NCBI GenBank assembly: GCA_002778195.1
Contig: PCDI01000004.1
Location: forward strand, 2,578,226-2,642,225
Direction of reading: 5' to 3'
Source: Raffaelea ambrosiae
Taxonomy: Eukaryota > Ascomycota > Sordariomycetes > Ophiostomatales > Ophiostomataceae
DNA: 64,000 nt
Both the position numbers and the translations under genes were made by a program. Below, piece after piece: positions 1 to 11,927 of this stretch. Position 1 is the first letter of the stretch; every line of letters begins with the position of its first letter. Under the pieces are notes generated by a model. That model saw only the letters and a program-made list of their open reading frames with translations, made no database searches and was not told the DNA's origin.

Positions 1-372
1 TTTTCTTGTCAATTCATTCATGCTATTATTTCTTTCTTTTTCGGAGAGCTGGTTCATGCGAAACCCAAGAGCGAGTGCGTAACAAAAAAAAAAAAAGAAA
101 ACAAATTTCTATATACAAGTAATATCGTGATTGGACTAGGGACACACGTAGAGAGAGAGGGTGTGCTTCCGTGATGCCTGGCCGTAGCCTCTATTTCCTT
201 CATGTCTCGTCTGTCCGTTCTGTTGACACGCATCGTTGATCTCGTTGGCTCGTGTCCTTGTGTCCAAATGGCCTCCTTCCAAACCCCATCCCATATTACC
301 CTGCACCGCATTCATTATGGACCCGGCTCTTCTCGCCGCAGCGAGAATCTGCCCTTCTGCCCCCCTTCCCTT
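1..372. other. left edge, 3' flank of the Scs3 gene
   Basis: No gene seen. T-rich sequence and an A-run near 85-99, consistent with the 3' untranslated flank of the leftward Scs3-family gene. A neighbouring gene may begin outside the window. Confidence 0.4.
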
Positions 373-1677
373 TTACAACCCAGGCAATCCAACATACCGC
401 CGGACCGCCGGCACAAACCGCGGCACAATGTACACCCCGTACAGCCCCGTCAGCGCCACCGCCAGCCCCGTGATCTTCTCCTTCCACGTGTGGAAGTAAA
501 TCGCCGTCATCAACAGCATCCACAGGCTCAGCACAATCACGCCGCTCGCAAACCGGTACGCGATGGCGGGCAGGGGCGAGGACGCGGCGCCAGCACCAGC
601 ACCAGCACCAGCACCAGCACCAGCGGCAGCGGCAGCAGTAGGGGTGCTGCTGGCACCCGTGGCCGAGTCCGCCTCGGCTTCCACGTCGGCCGACTTGACC
701 GCGCCGTCGGCCATCACCACCGTCCGTACCTGGCTGGGCTTGTTGAGCGGTTGTCGCCTCTCCTGCACCAGCACCCACCCGATCTCCTGCAGCAGGAACG
801 CGCTCCCCAGCACCAGCAAAAAGACGTGTCCGCTGATGTCGTGTCCGCCGCGCCACTTGCCGCCCGTGCGCCGGCAGGCGGCCGCCGTCACAAAGGCACC
901 CGCGCCTTTGCCCGCGGGCACCTCGTCGCAGCCGCCGCCCGTCAGGCGGAAGCTGCGGTCGATCAGCGGCGGGCCGAAGCACCACTGGGTGACGAGGATC
1001 CACCAGCCGGTGACGAGGGCCCAGCGCAGGATCGCCGACAGGCGGCGGCCGAGCACGTTGTGTTGTGGGGGGGTGGCCGCCCCGCGTCCGTAGAACGGGT
1101 GGGTGCCCACGAACAGGGCAAACGCGAGCGTGATCCAGAACCAGCCCTGCTTGACAAAGAACTGGTTGACCACGTTGTCCTTGCGGGCAAAGTAGCTGGG
1201 CGCCGTCGCCGCCTGGGGGAAATGCGCCGCATTGACGGCGCCGGGGCCGTCTCCAGCCGCGGGTGATCCCAAGGCGCCCAGACCGGCCGTGGCCTGGCGG
1301 AGCGGCGGCGAGAGCACGCTGAACAGGGCGCCAAACGCGAGCACGAGCGGGAACACGCCCAGCAAGAGGGCCTCGCTCGGCGTCGGCAGGTACGGGGTGT
1401 TGCGCTGGGTCGTGGAGAGGGAGGCCGTCGCAAAGGCCGTGCTGCTGTTGTTCGCGGCGCCGGCGACATCGGCAGGCGCGGCCAGGTCTGGCCGTCGGCT
1501 GGCAGTGGTGTCTGCGACTCTGCTGCTGGGGGGGTTGGCCGTCGCGGTCGAGGTGGCGCTGCTGGATCCAAACACGTCGCTGTCGCTGCTGTTGACGCCG
1601 ACGTCGCTCAGGCGGTCCATCTTGGGCTTGCGGCGCAATGTGGGTGGAGAGCGAGTCGGCGTGGGCGGGGAGTCCAT
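373..1677 (-). CDS. scs3: Scs3/FIT-family ER acyl-CoA diphosphatase (FITM homologue)
   Basis: Intronless, 434 residues. The first ~95 residues are a polar, disordered extension rich in Ser/Thr/Pro. About six hydrophobic segments follow (roughly 103-125, 178-192, 212-230, 284-302, 375-394, 402-420). Two short motifs mark the FIT family: 'GHDISGHVFLL' (residues 278-288), whose His284 matches the first catalytic His of FIT2, and 'YFHTWKEKITG' (394-404), whose His396 matches the second. Family members are ER membrane enzymes that hydrolyse acyl-CoA and support lipid-droplet budding and phospholipid homeostasis; yeast Scs3 affects inositol metabolism. An Ala-Gly run (residues ~351-364), encoded by an ACCAGC-type hexamer repeat at 590-632, sits in the loop between the motifs and makes the protein longer than animal FITs. 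The start is the first ATG; the sequence upstream is CT-rich on the coding strand, as in fungal promoters. Family assignment is firm; exact start moderately so. Confidence 0.88.
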   Translation of the reverse strand: MDSPPTPTRSPPTLRRKPKMDRLSDVGVNSSDSDVFGSSSATSTATANPPSSRVADTTASRRPDLAAPADVAGAANNSSTAFATASLSTTQRNTPYLPTPSEALLLGVFPLVLAFGALFSVLSPPLRQATAGLGALGSPAAGDGPGAVNAAHFPQAATAPSYFARKDNVVNQFFVKQGWFWITLAFALFVGTHPFYGRGAATPPQHNVLGRRLSAILRWALVTGWWILVTQWCFGPPLIDRSFRLTGGGCDEVPAGKGAGAFVTAAACRRTGGKWRGGHDISGHVFLLVLGSAFLLQEIGWVLVQERRQPLNKPSQVRTVVMADGAVKSADVEAEADSATGASSTPTAAAAAGAGAGAGAGAGAASSPLPAIAYRFASGVIVLSLWMLLMTAIYFHTWKEKITGLAVALTGLYGVYIVPRFVPAVRRYVGLPGL

Positions 1678-3381
1678 TGGAGGGGGGGAAGAGAGGTTCG
1701 GGTGGGACAGGAGAGAGAAAGAGAGAGGGAGAGAGAGAGAGGTTGGAAGAAGCGCGCAAAAAGCAGTCGGATGACGGCCGCGTATAGTTTAATTTTAGCT
1801 GCCCGCGTGCGATGGGGCCAGTCTATGTCTCTGTCTCGGTCTCGGTCTCAGTCTCGGTCTTAGTCTCAGTCTCAGTCTCAGTCTCAGTCTGTCTGTCTGA
1901 CTGACTGTCTGCCTGTCTGTCTGTCTGCTCCTCGCTTTCTTGTTGCCTTTTTTTGCCGTCTCTTTCTGTGTTCTATCGCAGGCTCTCAAGGTCGAGGTCG
2001 AGATCGAGGTTGGTCTATCGCACGCTCCCGAGGTCGAGGTAGGCCGTCGGCCGTGTTTTTTTTTTTTTTCGTCCGCGGGCGAAAAGTGTGGCGGGGGAGG
2101 CACGTCTCTCGAGATGAACAAAAAGGGATGGTTCGCGAACCGAGGTCGAGGTCGAAAAAGCAGCCAGTGTAGGTAGGGCAACCACCACCGTAAAATGGCG
2201 ATAGCAGGAAAAAGGGAACAAAGGGACAAAGCGCAAGATCCAGAGTCCACCACAAAAGGAAAACGAAAAAAAAAGAAAGAAAAAGAGAAGAAGGAAAAGC
2301 TAAAGAAAACCAGCACAATAAAATAAAAAGGGAGCCCAGACTAAAATATAAACTACCGAGAAAGAGATGTCCGCAGCCACCGAATTGGAGAGAAAAGAGG
2401 ACACGAAAGGGCGAGGCAAAAGGGAACAAGAGCGAACAAGGGTTTGTGTGGTTGTTCGTCTTCGTCTTGGTTCACCACTAACTAATACCCTCTGTTTTCT
2501 GGGGGGGGGCGGTTAGCTAGCTCCAGAGGCAAACGACACACAGACAAGGGAGTCGGGCGATGGAATCTGCTGGCAACCTCCTTCCTAATAATTTCTACTT
2601 CGGCGACGGTGGTTTGGCAGGCTTAGCTCTCTTCTCCTCCTATGACGTCTTTTGCGTGGTTTGGGCCGTTGCTGTTGTCCGTGGCTGGGGCTGCCTCTTT
2701 GCGCCACACAAACCCGTCCGCCACAGAGCAACAAAGGCCAACCAACACAAGGCCTCCTAGCGCTAGCTCCCATGTGCCACCGCTTCACCTAATAGTATCA
2801 CAGCTGCCAGCCAACTGCCAACCACCTAATACCGGGACCGCATACTGCCGATCGCCTACACTGGCGCTTACTTCACAGACGGCAGTTCTTGAAATGCAAA
2901 AATGTGTATTTCCCCCCCTAGGGACCATTCCTTTCGGGTCGGTTTATTTACAAAAGACGCGAGGCTACTGTGCGCCTCACGAATCATTCCCCGAATCCAA
3001 ATTCCTTTCTTTTTTTCTTTGTTTTTTGAAATGTTTCATTTGCCCCTTTCCACATGCCGACCCAAAAAAAAGGCGGCTGTTCATTTCATGTTTCGTTCCC
3101 GCCCAACGCCAGCTTTCGCATGCAGCCTTTCAAAAAGGATCCCCCAAAAAGTTCCTGTAAAATAATAGACAAAAGTAGTGGAAGAGAAGTGAAATAGTGA
3201 CAAAAAGGAGAAATCCCTGCGGCGACATCTTTTCTACCAATGGTAGGAGCGCCGACACCAGTTCGCTGTTGGCAGGATGGCTGCCTGGGCTGTGGCTCGG
3301 CACTCTGGTCTCAACGGGGCTGTTGCCACCCAGAGCACCAGCCACGCCTGCCTTGCCCCTGGCCCTGACACGACCCGCCAT
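1678..3381. other. spacer between the Scs3-family and GH55 genes
   Basis: Holds the CT-rich promoter stretch (about 1690-1745) of the leftward Scs3-family gene, the microsatellite at 1822-1925, purine-rich stretches around 2250-2300, and the 3' flank of the GH55 gene. Open frames here have skewed low-complexity translations and no recognisable domain; I call no gene. Confidence 0.5.
1822..1925. repeat. imperfect TCGGTC/TCAGTC and CTGT microsatellite
   Basis: Imperfect hexamer units (CTCGGT, CTCAGT) repeat from about 1822 and pass into CTGT/CTGA tetramers up to about 1925. It lies in the promoter region of the Scs3-family gene. No coding potential was assigned to it. Confidence 0.85.
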
Positions 3382-5733
3382 CTACGACTGCGTCGAGATA
3401 TAGGCCAGCGTCGCACAGAAGTTGTTGCGGTTGTCCTTGTCCAGTGCCAGCGATGTTCCGTCCAGGTTGAACATGTTGGTCGACGCCTTGGTGCTCAGGC
3501 CGAACAGGTGAACATCAGTCGAGGACTCCACGCTGACAATGCTGTCCTGGCAGCTCTCCGTCTCCAGGCAAGTCTGGTCATAGTTGTCAAAGAACGAGTA
3601 CAGGCCCGCACCATAGATGAGGACGTCCTTGGAGTCAACAACCCGCACACCCCATGCGCGCGCGCAGCCCGCAGTCGTGCAGCTCTCGAAGCTGGGGTCA
3701 GACAGAGACGTCTGGACGGTGAACGGCGTGCGTGCATCTGGGTTGCCCTGGAAGTACGGCGTCTCCGTCTGGATGAGGCCCAAGTAGGCCGTGCTGGCAT
3801 TGGCAAGCTGGTAGTTGTACAGAACACTGTGCTCCGAAGCTGTGCCGACCAGCCAAGTAGGGCCCTGCGACTCGATGAGCACGCCGCGGCCACTGAACAC
3901 GTTGATTTGAGAGTTGTTGGCAGCTGGCTCCAAATCATGGTCGGCCACCCAGAACCAAGAGTTCTCAATGTACACGGAAGAGGCCTCCTTGGTGATGTGC
4001 AGCATCAGGCCCGCACCCAGGCAGTTGGTGTCGGCAGCCGCCGTCACCGTAGGGTTCTTGGCGCACTTGGCCTCCTGCAGCTCGGTGCCGGCAGCACCGC
4101 CAATGCGAACATGAGCATCCCAGATACCAGCAGCACCAGCAGACGTAGCCTGGAGGTTCCACTCAATCATGACGGCACCGGGCTGCGGGCCAGCCGTGGC
4201 AAAGATCAGGTCGGAGATCTCAACAGCGCCAGAGTCGCCGGCCTGGCCAACCTGGAAGACGGGCTTCGGGCTGTCTGCGTCGGAGAAGGTGCTGCTGCCA
4301 CCAGCCAGAATGACCGGCCACACCTCACCCGTGATGCGCACGCTCTTGGGCACCTTGATGGTGCTGGTCACGAGGTAGGCACCGTGGTCGAAGTAGACAA
4401 CCTGGTCGGACGTGGCGTTGTCGAGGACAGCCTGGATAGCCGCTGTGTCGTCGGTCGTGCCGTCACCCTTGGCGCCATTGGCCTTGACCGAGATGAAGTT
4501 GCTGACGGCAACGTCCTCGTACTGCGGCTTGGTGCGGGCAAAGACGCTACCAGACGAATCCAGAAGATCCGAAGCCTTGGTGATGGCCGTCTGCGTGCCC
4601 TGCACGGCCTTGCTGACGGAAGCGCTCGAGCCGGCAGTGTTGCCCTGGGCCCACGAAGAGATCTTTGCGTTGCCGGCCAGGATGGTGGCAGAACTGGTGT
4701 CGGCGACGGCGGCGGGGACGTTGCTGGAGAAGTCAACGTTGTCCAGGATCAGAGTGCCGTTAGTAGCGGCCTCGGAGGTGCTGTACGCAGTCTTGACGCC
4801 GATGGGAGTGTTGGAGACCTTGCTGTCCAGGAACAGGACCGAGCCGACGGTCTGACTGCTAGTGTTGCCGTTGCTCATATCCACGCCAACGCTGCAGCTG
4901 TCAATGGTCAGGCCCTGCAGAGTCCAGGCCCAGTTCCAGTTCATGAAGACGGCGGTCTGGCAACTATTGAAGGTCATGTTGCGCGTGGTGAACTGCTGGC
5001 TGCCGAAGAAGGCACCGTACTGGCCACCGTTGAAGGTCAGATCCGCCATAAAGCCACCGGAGCCGTTATCCATGAAAATTCCGATCTGCTTGTTGGACTC
5101 GCTGCTGTCCTGGTGCATGTTGAAGACAATGTTCTGCAGGCTGGTGGCCTGGGCGACCTGCCAGTGAATGCCCGCGCCCGAGGTCATGGGCATCTGCGTG
5201 AGGTCGATGACAAAGTTGCGGACTTGGCGGAAGAAGTTGTTCTGGTTGATCCACCAGTTGTTGCCAGTGTCGTCATACGGATCGGCATCGATCACGGCCA
5301 TACCGGTGAAGCCGGCGCTGGCGACCAGAGTGGGCGGGTTGATGGCATCGCCGACCAGCTGCGTGTAGTAGTACTGAATAATGGGAGTGCTGACGAGGTA
5401 TTTGCCTTCCGGGAAATAGACCATAGCGGGCGTGGTGGTGCTGGAGGAGCAGCCCTGACCGCAGCGGTTGCCGTCAGAGATGGCCTTGTTGATGGCCGCA
5501 GTGTCGTCCGTGGTGCCATCACCAACAGCGCCATAGTCCTTGACGTTGCGGAACACCTTGTAGCCAGACTCGCCGAAAGCAGGGGCGCCATTGCGGGCAA
5601 TGGACGAAACCCAGTAGCTGCTGGAGCTGCTGGTGGTGGCTGCAGCGGCTGCAGGGGCGCCGACGACGGGAGTAGAGAGAAGGTTCGCGGCCAGCATGAA
5701 AGCTGCCGTGATAGTCTTGGAAAGGCCCATCAT
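3382..5733 (-). CDS. GH55 exo-beta-1,3-glucanase (pectate-lyase-like beta-helix), secreted
   Basis: Single open frame of 783 residues, the usual size of fungal GH55 enzymes. It begins with two adjacent ATGs and a signal peptide (hydrophobic core about residues 8-24, small residues before ~27). Two right-handed beta-helix halves each start with a DYGA(V/K)GDG-type repeat: 'VKDYGAVGDGTTDDTAAI' (~64-81) and 'VKANGAKGDGTTDDTAAI' (~408-425), the duplication typical of the family. The 'GTASEH' motif places Glu634 where the family's general acid lies. GH55 enzymes release glucose or short oligomers from beta-1,3-glucan (laminarin, fungal wall glucan), in nutrition, mycoparasitism or wall remodelling. 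Surface Ser/Thr runs near the N-terminus suggest O-glycosylation. The gene stands alone between wide spacers. Family call very secure; substrate detail inferred. Confidence 0.93.
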   Translation of the reverse strand: MMGLSKTITAAFMLAANLLSTPVVGAPAAAAATTSSSSSYWVSSIARNGAPAFGESGYKVFRNVKDYGAVGDGTTDDTAAINKAISDGNRCGQGCSSSTTTPAMVYFPEGKYLVSTPIIQYYYTQLVGDAINPPTLVASAGFTGMAVIDADPYDDTGNNWWINQNNFFRQVRNFVIDLTQMPMTSGAGIHWQVAQATSLQNIVFNMHQDSSESNKQIGIFMDNGSGGFMADLTFNGGQYGAFFGSQQFTTRNMTFNSCQTAVFMNWNWAWTLQGLTIDSCSVGVDMSNGNTSSQTVGSVLFLDSKVSNTPIGVKTAYSTSEAATNGTLILDNVDFSSNVPAAVADTSSATILAGNAKISSWAQGNTAGSSASVSKAVQGTQTAITKASDLLDSSGSVFARTKPQYEDVAVSNFISVKANGAKGDGTTDDTAAIQAVLDNATSDQVVYFDHGAYLVTSTIKVPKSVRITGEVWPVILAGGSSTFSDADSPKPVFQVGQAGDSGAVEISDLIFATAGPQPGAVMIEWNLQATSAGAAGIWDAHVRIGGAAGTELQEAKCAKNPTVTAAADTNCLGAGLMLHITKEASSVYIENSWFWVADHDLEPAANNSQINVFSGRGVLIESQGPTWLVGTASEHSVLYNYQLANASTAYLGLIQTETPYFQGNPDARTPFTVQTSLSDPSFESCTTAGCARAWGVRVVDSKDVLIYGAGLYSFFDNYDQTCLETESCQDSIVSVESSTDVHLFGLSTKASTNMFNLDGTSLALDKDNRNNFCATLAYISTQS

Positions 5734-8700
5734 AGCGGGATAGTGCCAGCTAAACGCACGATGTCTTTCTTATAGGGGTATCAAATATGATGCTGTCTGT
5801 TGTGTTAGTATACACGGAAGAATTGAGATGCTTCAAAAAGCAAGAAAAAAAAAAGAGAAGAAAGAGAAGATATAGAGAGAGAAAGTGATGGCGTCGACTG
5901 TTCTGTACCCCCAGGAGCCGAACAACAGACAGACCAGCCAATATATGGACCAGCGAGGCGGATCTGAATAGATTCTGAGGCGTGGCTCAATAGGCACATT
6001 GCAGGAACAAGAAAACAAGGAAACAAAAAATAAAGGTTTGAAAGAGGTTGTGCAGGGCTTTGTCAATAGCGAACAATGGCTAACAATGGGCACCTCGGTC
6101 GGTCATTGACAGGAGGCCCCAAAAGGAAGCCGAGTCCACAAAGATATGCATGAAAGACATGGACCCGTGCGCATGCGGTTGCAGTTGACGCGGCCGTCTG
6201 CAACATGTGAAGCGGGAAGACAGTGTCCGCGAAGAAAGACACAAGAGGCAAAGGATACTCACAGAATGGTATACACGCGGAGTGACTGACAGAAGCAAAA
6301 GAATGATGTCTCTGAGAGCAATGCTGTCTGTGCGTATGCAGATGCTGCGGGCTAGGTAAGGAATGACTTCGCTGGAAAGAGATCTTCAAGACCGCAAATC
6401 AGAGAAAAGGGAGAAGAATAACAGAGAGTACAGCCACAAGCACGAGCAAGAGGTTTGCTTGTGATCGTTTGTAGTGAGTATTCTTTGCTTTGCTCTGTGA
6501 GACCGAAGAGGTTAGGTGGAGACCTGGCTCAACAAGAAAAGAAATGAAGAAGAAAAAAAGCGACGGTGCTGTTATATACGAAACAAAATGAAGAACAGGT
6601 TGAAGGGAGTGTGGGTGCCTCTATGGGAGAGAGAGCACGAGGAATGACAGAGAAGACGAAAAAAAGAGAAGACTTGGTGAATAAAATATGAGAAACAAAA
6701 AAATAAGTGAAGGGAGGGAGAGCCAGACTGGAACGGAGGGAAAGAACGCGCGCATCTCGTCTTATATTACGAACGGGAGGCAAGCAAAAAGGGAAAGAGC
6801 GACCCATGAACAAGCCAGAGACAAACAGCTGAGCCAGGCAGGCGCTGGTCTGTGTGTTTCCGCACGCAAGAGCCACTCAACCCAATACATAACTGACTAG
6901 CAGCTCCATAAGGTACAAAGGTACTTGTCATACATTGGATGGCCTTATGGTATGTGTGAATGGAACATCGACTGGAATTGGATGGCACGCTGGGCCTCCG
7001 TTTTTTTTTTATGGGCGGCCGTACTTTGGGGTCGAATCTCCCCGAAATGCGCATGCTAGGACCATCCTTGGCTGTCTCTCTCGACCTCTTCACCACAGAC
7101 GGGGATCGACCCCTACCTTCGAGTAACCTTAGCAAGGGGAGGGGGGCCAAGAGGGCTCCACGTTCTCCAGACAAACAGCAAACAACGGTGCATTTTTTCG
7201 CTTGTATCATGCACTTGTATCCTGACCCAGCTGGTCCACGACGGTACCATAATTGTCGCCCAGGAGGTGGCAGTCGGCTCATAGCCAGTGGCCAAAGGCG
7301 CACCTGAAGAAGAAACGGAGGCAACAGGGGGCCGCCAGGGGAGGGCGCTTGCAAGAGCAGGTAAGGGCTGGTCGATCCTGACCGTCTTTGGCATAGAGTG
7401 CTTGGTGTCTGTGTGTCCTGGTCTGACTTGTTGACAAACTACTATGTACATAGTCTTCTGTTCATTTCTCGACGTCTCTGTCCTCTCCTATTCATGCCTA
7501 GTCGTGGCTTGACTGGCCTGACTGGCTTGTCTGGCCTGTCTGGCTTGTTGACTGGTTCTCGGTGAAGATGACATAAAACAACAGCCAGACGAGCCAAGCC
7601 AGAGTAGAAAATGTAGACGAATACTTAACCATCTTAGTTGTGCTTTGTTTCCTTTTTGCTTGTGCTCGGTGTTTTACTTAGGCGCCATTCATGGCTCGCC
7701 GCGGACAGCCAGTGGCCAGGTGTTTCCTTTTGACGGGGCGCTATTGCTACCGTGTACGGATCGGACGAAGCTCAGGCACCAGTCTTTTGTTCCTGGTTTT
7801 GCTTGTTTTTTTTTTTTTCTTTTTTCGGTTGTTTTCCCTCGCTTTTTGCGCAGGCACTCACCCCCGTGTTAGAGGTCATGCATGGCACGCGTCCAGGGGT
7901 TGGCTGTCGATTCGCCCGTAGGAGAACCCTGTAGGAATGAATGGTGCGTTGTCGGCGCCGGCAGTGCCCTTTCGGGCAGGTGGAGACGGTACAGGCCAGG
8001 TCACACCTCGGCGGAATTTCAGTGCAGGAGTGACATGGAAGGCACAGGGGAACAGCATACTCGTACTGAAGAGCCAAGCAATCATGCAAAACGGAGGGTT
8101 GCGCTCCCTCCATTGGGATCCGCAATCGCCCCTGCCTGATGGGGACAGTCTGCAGTCGATCGCCCCTGCCCCCAAGAGGACCCCCAAGCCCCCCAAGCCC
8201 AGGCCCAGCCCAAAAAACGTATGGGGTAATTGGCCCAGAGACGCCCCAACGGAAAGACGCCGGCGATCCGCTAACGCGAACCTTGTGCCAGTGTTCATGA
8301 TCGTCTGCATATCCGTTTACTCGTAGGGCTTTTCGGTGGACTTTTTGTTTTCTCGGGTTTCTCTCGATCTGCTCGTCATCTATATCCTTCCGTTTCCGCC
8401 TCGTGCCCCCCCCATTCGGCGCTCTGGCCGCCAGCTCGCGAATCTCGTTCCGTGGAAAGGGACACTTTGGGCAGCACGCAAGCCTGCGGCCGTACGCTGG
8501 GCCACTTTAGATCCGTTTGGGTTTGATTGCCCAGCTTCTTGCTATTGGCAGCCAAAAACAAAAAAAAAAACATACAAGAACTACAGCGATGCAATGCATT
8601 CCTGTTCCAGCCAAATTCCCATTCGTGTCCTTCTTCTCTGCCGCCCATCGCTTTCTGTGATCACATACAAATCCTGCAGGGTACAAGTAGACGGCACATC

Positions 8701-11700
8701 CTTGCTTCCTACTATGTACAACCGAAAGGGATTGCAGCCGCCAACGAAGAACCAGAAGAGAGGGGGAAAAAAATAAGAACAATGGGATTTGGCTTACATA
8801 TCGCTAGCGTGGCGGTGGGCAAAAGGAAAAACCCCAGCGGTCCGCTTGCGTCTCTTGCCTGGGACAGCACCCTTAAATCCAGAGCCCCCACCAATCAGGA
8901 GCCGCACTGACTGTGCACACTCCTGGTCCTGCCCTCTTTGGAAACAAAGGCACCCCTTATGTTTCAAAACATTCTGCTCGCTCTCCAACGGAGTGGCCAG
9001 TTTCTGGCCGAACTTCAAAATGCCGGCAAACCCAAAGGGGTAGGCGAACAGACACAAGAGGTTGTGAATGGGGCTCCGTTACCGTCTCACAACGTTGTCT
9101 CCCCCCTACCTCTCATTTTTTCCCCTCGTCTTTCAGGGACCACCTTCCAGGGACAGCACCATTCTGTTTGAAGCTACTTACGCGTAAGATCGTGAAACAA
9201 AAGCTATGGTCACCTCTCTCCCAATCGACTGCTTTTCCGTGTCGTTTCTCTGCTCTGTTGACTCCCTTGCCTCTAGCTCCCCTTATTTGACCTCCTCCCC
9301 CGCTCCAATAAACCGGTGTGACGGCCTCCCTGGGATTCGCTTCAGAACGACATCCGCTGGCTACAGGATGAGAATCACACGAACCGCCCGCAAGGGGTGC
9401 CCGGCGACAAGAGGCAAGAAATGACAGGCAGACAAGGTTGAACGCTGACCAGGTTTGCAAAGAGCGGCGGCGGTTCCACGGCGGCTCGCCCGGCAGGAAA
9501 CTTGGTCCCTTGTCTTTTTGCCTTGTATTTCTGCATGCATTTCTGCATGTCTTGCCTGATAGGCCTTGTTTGTGATGTCTTGTGATGTCTTGTGAAGCCC
9601 CAGTGTCCCTCTATGCTCAAATGGAGGCTTCCTCCGGTTTGATCTGGAAGCTGGGTGTATGTATTTTTTTTTTGCTTGCCCTGTCTAGTTGTGGGAAATT
9701 ATGCTTGATGCAGTGGTTCCCCGTAAGGGGTGCATCGTCGAATGGCATCGTCGGCTGCCTCGCTCCACCTCGCCTCTTGATACCCGTTGCCACTTATAGC
9801 ACATCTGCCGTGCCAGCCCAAAAGGAGAGGGATACTTCACCGCATCATGCGAATTTGTCAAGAGAAAGCCATGAGTAAGTCGAGGGATCCCTTCCCCCTT
9901 TTGTTGGCAGCCGACCGTGGAAAGGGCGGAAGGCCACTTGTTCATCCCATCTACAACAGACGTCGCCCCCGAACCGCACCGGACGGAAACGTCGAAACAC
10001 AAAGAGACAAAACTCAAAAAGTCAAAAAAAAAGTCAAAGCCCAAAAAAAGAAACAAAGGTGTCCGTCAACAAAAGGGGGTACACTATGGTACTGTTTCCC
10101 TTGCGCTCTCCTGCCTAGCCACCCCTTCTCCGTTTTGGCGGCAATGTTTCGAAACCCTTACGTTTCGACTACCAACGCCGGCCCCCCTTTTCTTCGGACG
10201 ACGCAAGAAACAATCGGAGAGGAACGAGGGGGAAAAGTCTCTGCGAACCGCTCTGGCTTGTTACTTTGACCCATTTTCATAGCTCCCTTTATTTTAACCA
10301 TACAACGTAACGGTCGGGAAAAGGAAGGACAAAAACAATAGTGGAGGAGAACGTCTCAAAGTTGTTTCTTGGATAGGATTGTGAAAAGAACAGGATTCTT
10401 CACGCCTTTTTTTTCTTCTGTTCGGCTGTTCCTCTCGATCATGATGCTGGTTGAGAATCCTGCAATCAAACCCTTCTTTTAAAAAAAGAAAGAAAATACT
10501 TCATCCGAAAGTCTCCCCGAATTTGATACCTCCCTATTCTGGGTTGAGATCTCCCCCTCCCATCCCATCGTTTGTCGGTGATCGATGTTACGTATTTTCG
10601 CCCATTTTGGAGAAGACGTTGCTTACATGCAAGTTCGGTTGCCTTGCGTCAGTCACTAATAGGCGGAGGCTTCCCCGAAGAAGAGCCGGTAGGAACAGAC
10701 TGCCTCTTTGGGAAGAAGACAAACCAAATAACTGGTTTTTTGCTCGTTCATCCCATCTGCTACGTGTGTGCGTGGGGGTGTGTGCGATACTATAATGTTA
10801 TCGTTTTTAACTACGAAAACGAAAGGTGGTGGTGGTTTACCTTCGGCAGGTCACACATGGCGGCCAAGTGTCTTTTACCATGTTGGTTTGCTTTCGGTCA
10901 TCTGGTTCTTTCTTGTCAGCACAGGCGGGTCCCGCCAACGGGATGGTCCCCATCAAATTGCGTTGCTGGCGATCACAGCGGGAGGTTGCGTGTGTACTTA
11001 ATGTGCACGCGAAGGTGTGTAGGACAAATGGGCAAGCATTTACCAAATAACTATTACTATCATATTAGTTGGGAGATGGAACTACACAGACCACCCGCAC
11101 GAAGTGTCCCAAAAAGAAATATATGGAAATTAATTAAACGAGTATTCATCTTGTTATACTCTCCCAACCTTACCAAACAAAGAACCAAAGAAGGCACAGA
11201 ACCAAAGAAACCGCAAAACCAAAAGGAACCAATTAGCAAAATAGTCTATGGTGTCACATATAATGTAATAGTAAACAAAGTCAACGCTTCCGGCCATGCA
11301 GTGCGTAAAAAGACAAAGGAGGCCCCCCAGACACAAAGGAAAATATGTGTGCGACAGAAATACCGCGGAGCAAAACATGAAGCAAACAAAGGCAGGTTGG
11401 ACAATGCGGGCAATGAAAATCACGGTCTTCCATCACAGGGTACCCAGTCCAAGGATGGGACCATTCCATAGCATGCGCAAAACATATGTGAACAGCAGCA
11501 ATCAAAGGGAAGGTGCAAGAGTGTGGACGAACAATGTGCGTGGCCATCTCGTGCTGTGATGCCCCTCCTTGTTGTGTTGCTTTTGGTGGCCTTTCCATGG
11601 TGCAAGAGTTGTAACTCCTGTTATGTGTATTGTTTTTGCCTGGTGCGCCTTCTTCCTGGCTCCAATAAAACCATAGACTGCATAAAAAAAAACAAGAGAA

Positions 11701-11927
11701 CCAGAAAATGAGCAGATGAGGAAACAAAAAACCCAGAAGAGAACGTAAACAACCAAACCAAACCAAAAAAAAGGATTGCTGCAAAGTATATGGAGCCGCT
11801 GTCTTCTATGTAAATTCGCCGTAAGAAATAGAAACAAAGGAGAAGGAACTGCAATGAGAAGAAAAGAAGAAGTGAGTAATGCACGTCGTGAGTTCGTTTG
11901 TTCGTTCGCCTCTTGTTGCCCAGTGCT
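5734..11927. other. 6.2 kb gene-poor spacer
   Basis: Between the GH55 promoter and the 3' end of the F-box/WD40 gene. It contains a TATA-like 'ccaatatatgg' near 5938 (about 205 bp upstream of the GH55 start), imperfect 9-bp CTGGC-rich repeats at about 7506-7554, and many homopolymer runs. The longest open frame (10572-11471, +) has an implausible composition (clusters of Trp, Cys, Asn, Lys) and no domain. I support no gene; long untranslated leaders or non-coding RNA cannot be excluded. Confidence 0.5.

Noticed and set aside
202..1266. 354-codon plus-strand frame opposite the Scs3-family gene
   Set aside because: Composition dominated by Arg/Pro/His and by the hexamer repeat; the opposite strand has clear FIT motifs.
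3277..5775. 832-codon open frame on the plus strand opposite the GH55 gene
   Set aside because: It is the antisense shadow of a GC-biased coding region; its translation has no domain and a skewed Val/Arg/Ala composition.
10572..11471. 299-codon plus-strand frame in the large spacer
   Set aside because: Translation is rich in Trp, Cys, Lys and Asn in clusters, with no domain, no promoter context and no splice logic.
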